A DNA stretch of 64,000 bases. Origin: Dillenia suffruticosa. Its lineage: Eukaryota > Streptophyta > Magnoliopsida > Dilleniales > Dilleniaceae. The notes beneath the pieces are model-generated. The model was not told where the DNA came from. It made no database searches and worked only from the letters and a program-made list of their open reading frames with translations. Location of the stretch: assembly GCA_033439265.1 (NCBI GenBank), contig JAVTVX010000012.1:8855001-8919000 (forward strand). Reading direction: 5' to 3'. Shown here in pieces: positions 32,095-42,029 of the stretch (position 1 is its first letter; every line of letters begins with the position of its first letter). Made by a program: the position numbers and the translations under genes.

Positions 32095-34768
32095 TCACAC
32101 ATCAGTTCTTGTAGGAGGTGTTGGGTTATCTACTTGTGACCAATTTTGTAAAGCTTGAGGAGTTGTTTGGCGATCCTCATGGGATTGGTGCTAGAAAGTT
32201 TGGGATGAACTAGCTTCACCCTACAATAAAGAAAGATATAGTTAAAGAGATGAACTGACCAATTATAGCACTGAGGATAGAATAATAAAAATACAACCAA
32301 TAATAGATTAAAGAATAACCTTTTTCTTGCATGACCTCTTGTTGTGTCCAACTCCCTTGCAAAAGGTGCACTTCATTTTCGAACCAACTCTTGATAGACG
32401 ATGGGAGTCTTTTGGGGGAACTTTAGTGGCCTCCTTGTGCCTTTTCTTTGACGGATGCCCAAGTTTCCTTTTGTAAATTGGAGGCAACAATGTTGGGACA
32501 TGTCTTATACATTGGGATCATTGCAAAGATAGATAATGAGACCATAACATTCAGCATAGACAGAAAGAGAATAGCAACTAGAGACATATTTCTAGGCTTA
32601 TCCTTCAATGCAAAAATACAGCTAATTGCATAAGGACTTGGAATGCCACTTAATTCTCATTTCCTACAGCTGCATGTCCTATGGTCCAAATTTACAATAA
32701 ATTTGTTCCTGAAGCTTGAAACTTCATAAATTCCACCACCAGCCAAGGAAGGAAACCAATGCCTGCTCTACTTCTTCAAACTCTCAAGCTTTCCTTGAAT
32801 GACAGGACAAATTTCACCTTGAAAAGCTGAGATCCTGGTCCTGTTTTTACTAAACTTGGCCATCAAACCAGTTCTGATAAACTTTAATAAACTAATGATA
32901 GGTAACTCTCTTGCATAAAATATTTTTACATTAAAAGACTCACATAAATTATACACCAATGTATCACATTTACTATATGCAAAAAAAGCTGACCTTGTCC
33001 ATGTTTTCCTCTCCTTCTCCATCAACCAAGCATATGCTTTTGGGTCAGTATTTTGGACTTCTGTCATGGCTCTAAAAAATTCAGCCTCATAAGTTGCTCT
33101 TGCAGCAGTATAAAACATGTTTTTCAATTTCAAGTCTGGGAACTGCTTGTGGAAATTGTTGTTCATGTACTTGACACATATCCTATACTCAGAATGGGGG
33201 GACAAAGCTGAAATTGCATTTATCAATCCCTACAACACACATATTTTATGTTTAGTGTGCAACAAAATACAATTTTTACAATATGCAACAAAATAGGTTT
33301 ATGAGTACCTTTTGTTGATCAGAAATGAAAGTCCACATTCTGTCCTCCCCAATGTCTGTTAGCAAATGTTGCAAAAACCGCCTCCAAGAATCCGTCTCCT
33401 CTAGCTCAACGAGGGCAAAGGCTAAAGGGAAAATCCTATTATTAGGATCTCTCTCAATTGCAACCAAAAATTGCCCTCCAAATCTTGACTTCAAGAAATA
33501 GCCATCAAAGCCTATGAAAGGCTTACAAGCTGTTAAGAAACCTCTCTTACATGCCTCCATACACATGTACAATCTTCTAAAAATTGGAGTATTAGGGTAC
33601 ATGTCTCTCAAAGGATGCTCTCCACAAGGTACAATTGAACTTTCAATCTTGCATGTGCTCTCCTTATTCGTTATCAAAATTTCTTCAAAATACTGCCTCA
33701 ATAGGAAAAATTGCTCCCTATCCTGCCCTTCTGCAAGTTCTTTGGCCAATATTTTGGCTCTTCATGCCTTCATTCATATACAATCCAACCCAAATTTATC
33801 CTTGGCTTTTCGCTGCAATACATTCACTTTGATGTTGGGATCATCTTTAACCTTTTTAACCTATTGTTTTGCCAACCAAGTAGCTGTAGCATGCTTGTTC
33901 TTCCATGACCTAGTACAGGTATGTCTAGGCTTATATGTGGCCAATAGAGCTGTCTTCTCATGATCACATAATTTCTTTGCATACACTAACCATTCATATC
34001 CCTCAACACACCCCATCCGGACCCTGGAGTTGTCATTTTTAATATATCTCAGGTTCTTCCCATTGTAAATAGTGTAATCCTTCAACATTTGTTTGAAAAA
34101 GTCCAAACTCTCAAATAGTTGGCCCTTCCTCAATTCTATGTGTCTAGGGATGTAATCTTGTTTGAACTCCTCGTAACTCCTCTTACTTCCCGTCAGCTAC
34201 ATCCCATCATCATTACTATCATTGTCTGAAATAGTATAATTTAAATCTTCTTCATCTTCTATAGAGGGATCATTCCAATCATTATCACTAAGAAACAGCT
34301 CTTCCCCTTCATCACCACAATCACTATTTTCAAATTTGAAACCTAAATCACTGTCTTCCGATTCAAAATCAGAAATTAGATCCTCAAAATCATATCTATG
34401 TACTGGACTACCCTGCATTGCTTCTATCTTCTCCTTAAGAACATGAACACTTTCATCAACAAAATTAGCCTCATCTATCCTGTGCTTTATGTAGAAATGA
34501 ACTTCCTTATCTGTTTTTAATCTTTCCTTTAAATATTCAAACAAATCAGCATCACTAGAAAATTCACAGAATTCATCTCCATCAATTTGGCCCAATGCCC
34601 TTACATAGTTTTTATAACATAATTGTATTACCATGCTTTTCAATTCAACCAGAGACATCTTATCTATATCACAATTATCAAAATAGGTCAGGCCCCTGCC
34701 TTCATATTTTTTACTTCCCACAAATTTCCCCCATGATGGAATGCAGCAGTAAATTTAATGGAATCCAT
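32095..34768 (-). pseudogene. MuDR-type transposase of MULE
   Basis: From an ATG at 34768 it begins MDSIKFTAAFHHGGN, a PB1-like N-terminus, with a frameshift near 34725. An acidic region follows (34721-34197), then a MuDR N-terminal domain (34133-33861; NLRYIKNDNSRVRMGCVEGY, SWKNKHATATWLAKQ). The MULE catalytic domain has FIGFDGYFLKS (Asp codon 33504-33506), FISDQQK (Asp 33318-33320) and ATYEAEF (Glu near 33080). A SWIM finger lies near 32640 (CSCRKWELSGIP). A CCHC knuckle, CTFCKGVGHNKRSC, follows near 32345. A last exon from about 32222 is likely (GEASSSQTF, then a stop). All three acidic catalytic positions survive, but several stops and frameshifts kill the gene. Confidence 0.88.
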
Positions 34769-34939
34769 ATCTGACAATGAAATGAAAATGTTTAATAATT
34801 TAGTGAAACAAGAACATCACAATAATTGAAATATGAACAATACAATTGGTACCAATTAACTGTAAAGAAGAACATTATTTAGTGACAGTCAGAACATATT
34901 TCAAATATGAATAATCCAATTGGGAAATTAAGATTTGGT

Positions 34940-35040
34940 TAATTAACAATTACAACCCTAATTTAAAAGACTGTTTTAAAACCCTAATTTACATGGCTGT
35001 TTTAAAACCCTAATTTACAAAACTCTAATTTGGAAAAGTA
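34940..35040 (-). promoter_or_regulatory. Repeated AACCCTAATTT motifs upstream of the transposase
   Basis: ACAACCCTAATTT and two copies of TGTTTTAAAACCCTAATTTA (about 34971 and 34999), plus a related ACTCTAATTT, lie about 200-270 bp upstream of the transposase start. AAACCCTA is the plant telo-box, a known promoter element. Function here is inferred. Confidence 0.4.
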
Positions 35041-35404
35041 ATTTCAAACCCTTATTTCAGACCAATGGCTTAATGACCTTCCGTAACATTCGTCGGACCC
35101 ATTTGTGCAAAACCTAAATGTAAAAAAAGAAATAAACATTAAAAGGAAACATTTCATACCTTCGGCACTTGACTTCTTTGGCCTCGCCTCGCTGTCTGAT
35201 GATTGAAAACCATACCTTAGGGACCACACAATCCACCAATGTCCCCTTTGGGACCATACCTTCGGCAACTCCTTTTGTTTCAACACTACAATCTCTCTCT
35301 CTTCAAAGCTTTCACTTTCTGTGTGTGTCTCTCTCTATCTCTCTTCGATAGAATAAAGAATGCGAAAGGTTCTCCTTTTGATAATACGAAAACAAAACCT
35401 AATG

Positions 35405-35727
35405 TGACATTGTCATGCGGATTCACGAAAATGCCCCCCCCTTTGGCTGACGTGGCACCACCACGTCATCAAAATAACTGTGTCGAGCTGCCACGTCAAC
35501 AACTTCATGACTTGTCATTCCACTTCAGAGACACGTCGGCGTTCTCCGCTCCAGGTATACTACCACGTCATGACATGTCAGCATTTAATGGACAGCCTGT
35601 CGCCGTTAATAACAGGACTAACGTGTTACATTTATTGAAGTTGAGTACCCCAAGATAGTGTTCTAAACTTTAAGAACTAATTTGAAAAAATCAAGCAAAC
35701 TTTAAGGATCAGGCAAATAATTAACTC
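35405..35727 (-). repeat. Right terminal inverted repeat of MULE
   Basis: Inverted partner of 30443-30770. It ends TAATTAACTC before the duplication. ORFs read through it are not supported as genes. Confidence 0.88.
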
Positions 35728-35737
35728 AAAACCCATA

Positions 35738-36655
35738 TTTACTGTTTGGATAAGTGAAATAAGAACGAGACAATGGAAATAAAATCTATAAAATATGAGT
35801 TTTGTGACGTCTAGGTAAACCGATGGGTTTCGACCGAAACCCATCTCTCAAGCCCATGTGCTTCCATTCAAATCTCTCTCTCTCTTGTCCCTCTCTCAAT
35901 TTTTGAACCCCGATCACCTCCCTTCTCTTTCTTCTGGTGATCCATCGCTTCTTATTTCTCTCTCTAGCGATCAGGGGTCGCCTCTCTCTCTCTTGGTTTG
36001 CAAAGTTGCAGAGATAATGTTTGAAGAAGGCAAAGCAATCGAAGTGGCGACAATGGTTGAACTTCCTGTGGTGAAGAGCGAAGGGGACTTCGAACGGTCA
36101 ATGACGACTAGACGAATCAAAACCAACGGTGGTTGTCGATAATCAATAGTGGAGATTAGTCAGGAAGAGGCGAATCGACACCAGAGAAGACGAAACTCAG
36201 GCGGCGAATGACGAACGGCGATCGGTGATCGGTGGAAGACTGCAGGTGTTGAATTGCAGTGATGAAGAATGACAGTGGAATCTCTGCGGAGAAGGCAATT
36301 CTGATGATGATTTCAAAAAAGACGAAGAGTGCGGAAAGAATCAAAGCTGGGTCTTCGACTACAGTTGAGATGAAGTATGTAGAGACGAATAGGAGCAGAG
36401 ACTGATTCAGACAGTGAACAAAGTTACAGATGACGAATCAGAATGAAGAGGAAAAAATTTGGGTTTTAATTATTAATTTGGAAAAATTGAAGTATTTAAT
36501 TATTAATTTAATAATACTTAAAATTTTCTATTAAAGAAAAAGAAAAGAAAATAAAATAAAAGAAAAGAAAAGAAAATAAAATAAAATAGATGATAATTTT
36601 AATTATAATTTTAAAAATAAAATAAAAATTTTTAAATATTAATTTTAAAATAATT
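35738..36655. other. Interior of Harbinger-like element, no recognised gene
   Basis: A 94-codon plus-strand frame (35858-36142; Ser/Leu-rich, then CKVAEIMFEEGKAIEVATMV) has no recognisable family. The region has balanced base composition and CT-rich leader-like sequence at 35870-35995. It is absent from the related element at 55130-56993, so it may be captured sequence. A (AAAAG)n-like run follows at about 36530-36600. Confidence 0.4.
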
Positions 36656-36837
36656 TTTTATCAATCATAAAATTGAGAATTATATGATTTCTGTTCTAAA
36701 AAATATACAAATGGTAATTATATTTATTTCAAAATTTGAATCAAATAGTTGATATCAGAATTCGATTCCAATTTTAATTTTTAAGATTTTTAATTTCAAT
36801 TTCAATTTTAATTTCTGAGTATGAACCAAATATCACC

Positions 36838-37301
36838 AAATTTGAGATTGACTTCTGGTCTTTAATAGCCAAAATGATTAGATTTTGATATGATTTATTT
36901 GTAAATTTAGCAACATCTCACCTTTTTTATAAACAAATTTCAACCATTTTTATAAACTTTGTCTTAATATATATAAATAATATATAATAATTATATAGTA
37001 TAAATTATATTTAAAATAAATTTAAAAAGTAATTAATTGTATAGTCTAGATTTGTGAGGTTAATAAAGCACGACAAACAAAATGATAATTTTTTTTATCT
37101 AAATTTGATTTAATTAGATATATAATTAAATTAAATTAGGCCACAAAATCAAACCATAAATAACTCACAAACAGAATAACTTTTATTTTTTATTGTTTAT
37201 CTTATGGTCTTGTTATAGAATAACATATCGTCTTTTTTTTTTGTGCCATTGAAATCTTTTCCATCAACATCGGGAATCGTAACTAATTCAGTTTAAGCTG
37301 T
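36838..37301. other. A+T-rich spacer
   Basis: Nothing coding. TATATA and AATTA runs are frequent. Confidence 0.6.
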
Positions 37302-37835
37302 CACTATAAAAAAATACGAGTTTAACGACAGATTTAGCGATAAAATTTTAGAAAAATTCTTCGCTAAAAACTTTAACGATGGATTTAGCGATAAAAAAAT
37401 TTTTGTCATTAATGACGTGTCGCAATAATTTAGCAACGAAAATTAAAAATTCGTTACCAAAATAACGACAGATTTAGTAACAAAAATATTTTAGTGCTAA
37501 ATTTAGCGATGAGAATTCCATATCCATCGCTAAATTATTTAATCATAATTTATATTTTAATTATTATATTAATATTATATTTTTTTATATTTTTTATAAT
37601 TTATATATATATGATTTAATTTATATTATATTAATATTATTTTTAATTAATTATATATTTAATTAGCCACGGATTTCGAATTTCTGTCGCTATATTTAGT
37701 GACGGATTTCTTGCATCCGTCACTAATTTATATTTTATAATTTATATATATTTTATTTGATTATTATATTAATATTATATTTTATTTAATTATCTATTAA
37801 ATTTAGTGACGGATCTTAAAATCCATCGCTAATGT
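37302..37835 (+). mobile_element. CACTA-type element fragment (one end)
   Basis: It starts CACTATAAAAAAATACGAG and is followed by many direct and inverted copies of GACGGATTTAGCGA / TCGCTAAAT subterminal repeats, the arrangement of non-autonomous CACTA (En/Spm) elements. I find no matching inverted end to the right, so the second terminus has been lost or replaced. The last repeat is at about 37810-37832. Confidence 0.65.
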
Positions 37836-37842
37836 AGAAGTA

Positions 37843-38058
37843 AGCACACGTGCCGCACACGACTCAGACACGCTGGCCCCCGCTCACGTGCCTGCACGCA
37901 CCCTCTTGCTCAAGCTCACACACCCGGACGCGTTGCACGCATGCCCACCCTGCTCCCCCACCCAAGTCCGTGCCCACCTGCCCTGCTGCTTCCGGCCCAT
38001 GCCCTTGTGAAAAATGCCTCCATTTACCTCCGACCCAGTTCGAAGGTACGCACGCGTG
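37843..38058. other. G+C-rich island of unknown origin
   Basis: About 215 bp rich in CACGTG, CACGC, CCCCC and TGCCC words, abruptly bounded by A+T-rich DNA. A 69-codon plus-strand frame (37850-38059) and a 72-codon minus-strand frame overlap, and neither shows a known domain. It follows directly on CACTA subterminal repeats and could be captured host DNA or an unrelated fragment. Confidence 0.45.
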
Positions 38059-38159
38059 AAATTATAAGAACACATAACTACCAAATCAAATGAGCTATCC
38101 AATCTTATTCTTTTTTTTTTTACTTATTATCTTACTCTAACATTTTTCTAAAATTAATA

Positions 38160-38540
38160 AAATAACATAAAATGATAATTTTTTATAAAATAATAAAATG
38201 TTATTTTAAAATAAAAGAATAAAAGAGTTAAAAATAATAAAATAATACTATTCTTAGAAAAGATAAAATAAAAAAATATAACATATTAATTAAAATAATA
38301 ATAATTTTGTTATCAAATAATAAAATGCTAACTTAAAATAAAATAATAAATGGATTAAAAAATAAAATAATATTATTCTTTAAAAAGATAAAATAAAAAT
38401 AAAATATAACATATTAATTAAAAATAATAAAATATTAATTTTTTAAAAATAATAAAATGCTAAATTAAAATAAATTAATAAATGAATAAAAAATATATTA
38501 ATTTTATTCCTAAAATTATAAAATAAAATGCTATTTTAAA
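38160..38540. repeat. A+T-rich tandem repeat, about 125-bp unit, three copies
   Basis: The block AATAATAAAATG(T/C)TA...TTAAAATAAA...GATAAAATAAAA...ATATAACATATTAATTAAAA recurs at about 38160, 38297 and 38421, the last copy degenerate. Unit boundaries are approximate. Confidence 0.6.
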
Positions 38541-38654
38541 ATATTATAAAATAATAAATATGATTTGTTAATATAAAATAAAAAAAATAATGGAAAAAAT
38601 AAATAAATTAAAATATGATTTGTTAATATGTTTTTTGTTAATTTGTTATCCTGC

Positions 38655-38766
38655 GCTTACATTTGTAAATATGCTTCTGCGGAGCGAGTGATGAACTACA
38701 TTGACTTTGTCACCACTTTCAAGCCGAAGGAGCTACTATCTATAAAGTTTAAACCCATCTCTAACA
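38655..38766 (+). mobile_element. 5' LTR remnant (3' end only)
   Basis: About 110 bp, matching 45188-45287 (TATGCTTC, GGAGCGAG, GAACTACAT(T/A)GACTT, AAGGAGCTA). It ends ...CTCTAACA at the primer-binding site. The rest of the LTR is absent; the left edge abuts AT-rich DNA. Confidence 0.75.
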
Positions 38767-38768
38767 GA

Positions 38769-38787
38769 TTGGTGCCGTCTATAAGAA
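38769..38787 (+). other. Primer-binding site of Tat-like element
   Basis: TTGGTGCCGTCTATAAGAA is a slightly decayed TTGGCGCCGTCTGTGGGAA, which is usual for this type of plant Ty3/gypsy. It starts 2 bases after the LTR. Confidence 0.75.
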
Positions 38788-38989
38788 CTGATTAGGAAGA
38801 GACTTGGTCTATACTTCGTCCCCATTGCAATTCTACTAATCATGCCACCAAAAAGGAGTTGAAATACCTCCAAAACTATGTTTGTGGTGGATAGATGAAC
38901 ATCCACCCCAAAGAATAAGATTCGGCTAGTAGCCTCGATTGACTCGATGTACATTCCTGCCACCTAGACTCAACTGAAGGAGAGACTTG

Positions 38990-40645
38990 ACCATCAATCA
39001 TACAACAACATAACCAATTTACTCTGAATCCTACCCCAACCTCTCCAGACAAATCCTGTCATTCTCAGATGGAGAGGCTCGAATCAAAGCTTCAAGATAT
39101 AAGCCAATAGTTAGAGGACCTTAGCCGTACTTGTCGGCAAGAGGAGTCATCCTCCCCTCAAAGATCGGAACATTCATGCTTACATAGGCATCAACCTTGG
39201 GAAAACAGGGTACTTTTAGCAACTTCTTAGCACGATCCGAATGATTTGAGGAAATAGGTGGAGAATTTCGTGGCTGCCGAACTGAGACGTACCAACGTTG
39301 GACACAATGAGGCTGCCAATAAGCGACCAATATTTCGCCCTTTGACTCGAAGATTTCAACTGAACCAATACTATGAGATGTGCTCCTTCCTTTTATAGAG
39401 AGGTACGATGGCACTATTGACCCCTGAGATCATGCTGCCCATTTCATAATAGTCATGATCTTCATAGACATGTATAAGCTGCCATGTGCAAGCACTTCCC
39501 CATGACTCTGAAGGGCAATTCTTTATCATGGTTCAACTCTCTGCCACTGCTTAGCATCAAAAACTTCTCCTAGTTAAGGACACAATTTGAAATCCACTTC
39601 GTGATCAGTCATGGGGCCAAGAAGAAATCTACTTCCCTCCTCTCATTGTAACAAAGGGACGATGAACCCTTGAAGGATTTTCTAGAAAAGTTCAAGATAG
39701 AAATGATGAAGGTTATAGGCTTGGACCACTTCATAGTATTGGAAATGTCACTAACTAGATTATGGCCTATAGGAATGAAGGCCTCGATAATAAAGAAACC
39801 CCCCAGCCACAATACAAGAATTCATTCATGCGCTGAAAAGTACATATCTACCGAGGAAGCAGAAGTATTCGATAGGCATTGAAATAAACCCAATAGGAGT
39901 GAACGCAACCACTCTCCTCAACAGCACTCTCCTAAAAGGACCCAACCAGCACTCCCTTATCATCGTAAGTTCAATTACTATATGCTATTAAATGAAACTT
40001 CGAGCCATATCCTACTATGAATAAGAAACAAGCCATACATCAGGTGGCCAGGGCACCTTTCAGGTGACAATTTCAAGAAGGACCGAACACAATATTGCCA
40101 TTTCCATCGAGATTATGGCTACCTGACAGATGAGTGTCGAAAGTTAAAGGATGAGCTTAAAACACTAGTTCGAGATGGTAAGCTCTAGAGGTTTATCCAT
40201 GTTGACCACGAAAGCAACCCTCCTTAAGAGCCATAGGGGGAAAACAAGAAGACGAGACGGGGCACGATAACCTGTAGATCATCACAGCGACGATCGGCCA
40301 GTATGTAATAAAGAGAATTTTTATCGTTCAAGGAGCAGGCTGTAATCTCCTTTACTATGACGCCTTCAGGTAGATGGGCTACAATTGTGTGCACCTGCAA
40401 CCTCATGCTGGACCCATAAAAGAGCTTTTTGACAAATAGCTGTATCCAAATGCGTCATATCTCTTCCCGTGATGTTGGGAACTCTACTGAACTACTTCAC
40501 TGCTACGTAACTTTTAACATAGTAAAGTTCCCATCACCATACAATGCTATCCTGAGCCGCTCAAGTCTTAATGCTATGGAGGTGTTATCAAGCACGAGGT
40601 ATATGAAATCAAATTTATAACACCTCTCGGCATGGGATGATCAGT
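38990..40645 (+). pseudogene. Ty3/gypsy gag-protease remnant
   Basis: Pieces in order: SHSQMERLESKLQDIS (about 39060); a gag core with ALPHDSEGQFF and DDEPLKDFLEKFKIEMMKVI (39658-39720, within a 70-codon open block); a knuckle-like segment TQYCHFHRDYGYLTDECRKL then KDELKTLVRDGKL (about 40085-40190); and a protease region with MGYNCVHLQPHAGPIK, then VKFPSPYNAILSRSSLNAME...STRYMK and TPLGMG (40360-40640). The YCxFHxDxGHxTxEC and NxILGRPxLN motifs define this gag-protease. Multiple frameshifts and stops are present. It is cut off before RT. Confidence 0.85.
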
Positions 40646-40867
40646 TGTAACCAAAATCCTTTGATTCTTTCTGCTTAGTAAGCTCTATTTTATGTTGCTT
40701 TGCTATTTTATTGGTGGTGTAATATTACCCATTGAAGTTTTCATTTGATGTTCTCTTTTTGCAAGTATTCTAATGACAATGTTTTGGTTTTTCACATTTC
40801 ATTATGATAACGAAAAGCACCAACTCACGTTGGTTACAAATAATTATTACAAAGTACAAGTACTAAA

Positions 40868-41545
40868 TTCCTTAAGGTGTAATACCTTAAAGTACCCTCG
40901 GTACAACACCAGATATATTATTCATCCTTAAGGCGCAACCTCCGAGCACTCTCGGTGTAATGCCAGGTATATTATTCATCCTCAAGGCATAATTCTCCCG
41001 AGTACCCATGGCACAACACCAGGTATACTATTCACTCTTAAGGTGTAACGCCTCCGAGTACTCTCAGCACATTGCCAGGTATACTATTCATCTTGAAGGC
41101 ACAATGCCTCCGAGTACTCTCAACACAACACTAGGTACACTATTCATCCTCAAGGCATAATGCTGCTGAGTAACCTCAGCTCAATGCCAGGTACACTATT
41201 CATCCTCAAGGCACAATGCTCCCAAGTAATCTCGGTGCAACTCCAAGTACACTATTCATCCTTAAGGAGCAATGCATCCGAGTACTCTTGGCGCAACGCT
41301 AGGTCTACTCATCCATAAGGTGTAACGCCTCCGAGTACCCTTGGCGTAATGCTAGGTATACTATTCATCCTTAAGGCACAGTGCCTTCGAGTACCCTTAG
41401 AGCAATGCCAGGTACACTATTCATACTTAAGGTGCAATGCCTCTGAATACTTTCAGTGCAACGTTAAGTATACTATTCACCCTAAGGCACAACCCTAACG
41501 AGTACTCTCAGTGCAATGCCCAGTACGTTATATACTCTCAAGGTA
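40868..41545. repeat. 56-bp tandem repeat array, about 12 copies
   Basis: The phrase CTATTCATCCT(T/C)AAGG recurs with a period of 53-57 bases (phase points 40921, 40975, 41031, 41087, 41143, 41199, 41255, about 41308, 41363, 41420, 41475), followed within each unit by (C/T)CGAGTACTCTCGGCGCAA and GCCAGGTATA. Copies differ by a few to several bases. It lies between the protease remnant and the antisense ORF, the position of the 3' untranslated region. Confidence 0.92.
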
Positions 41546-42029
41546 CAAGACCTTTATGGTACATTAATACATCGTCTCAAGCTTTCGCAATGCAACATTG
41601 AAGACGCCCTTACTATAATACTTCTACACAGTTTGGCATGATGCCTGGCCATCATCTCCAAACAAAATTTCAATAAATTATTTAGTTCATTAGGCGATGC
41701 ACGCCTGGTGCCCCTCCTGTGACAAATAGAGAGCAGCAGAACAAGGAATAAGGCCATGTGACTACAAAAATGCAGTCCCTGCTTGGGACTACATCTTGGC
41801 ATTCCTATTCAAAGGGATTATCCAATAATAAAACAACATAGTAACAGTGTAGAAGCAGAAGATGGAAAAAGAAGACCCAAGAAGTTCTTTCCATTCAAGA
41901 AGTCATTAGTACAAAAAATGAGTACAAAAGAGAAGCACATAAACGATGATAAATTAATGAGAAAAAGGAGCGGGAGGTCTCTGCCAAAGGTTCATAAGAT
42001 TAGCTTGAAAAGCACTAATCTGTGAGCCT

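Larger units (their letters stand above)
30443..35727. mobile_element. MULE (Mutator-like element) with long TIRs
   Basis: 5285 bp bounded by inverted repeats of about 320 bp, starting GAGTTAATTA and readable to about 30770 and from about 35405. It is flanked by AAAACTCATA (30433-30442) and AAAACCCATA (35728-35737), a 10-bp duplication with one mismatch; Mutator elements make 9-10 bp duplications. Inside are a decayed MuDR-type transposase gene (minus) and a GRF-zinc-finger gene (plus), which are convergent. It is therefore a former autonomous element with a second gene. Confidence 0.9.
30408..36837. mobile_element. Harbinger-like element interrupted by a MULE
   Basis: The terminal repeats are GGGGCTATTTGGTTTA at 30408 and, reversed from 36837, GGTGATATTTGGTTCA. 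These match the ends of the element at 55130-56993 (GGTGGCGTTTGGTTCG and AGGGGTGTTTGGTTTA). Internal blocks next to the ends also match in inverted order, for example 36660-36790 reversed against 55195-55330 (GAAATCATATAATT...). Minus the MULE and one 10-bp duplication, it is about 1.1 kb. No clear 3-bp TTA duplication is seen here, and no transposase. Family assignment rests on the second copy. Confidence 0.7.

Noticed and set aside
33514..33963. 149-codon plus-strand frame
   Set aside because: Antisense shadow of the MULE transposase, whose minus-strand motifs are unmistakable.
35044..35286. 80-codon minus-strand frame upstream of the MULE transposase
   Set aside because: Its position could suit a 5' exon, but no splice link or known domain is visible, so it is not called.
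35239..35658. 139-codon plus-strand frame
   Set aside because: It runs through the right terminal inverted repeat of the MULE and has no domain.
37850..38102. Frames of 69 and 72 codons in the G+C island
   Set aside because: Open on both strands with Pro/Cys/His-rich or Gly-rich composition; no evidence of coding.
40868..41545. CRISPR-like regular repeats
   Set aside because: Units are adjacent and degenerate, with no unique spacers; it is a minisatellite inside a plant retroelement.
41783..42025. 80-codon plus-strand frame
   Set aside because: Lies antisense to the tail region of the Tat-like antisense ORF; no domain.
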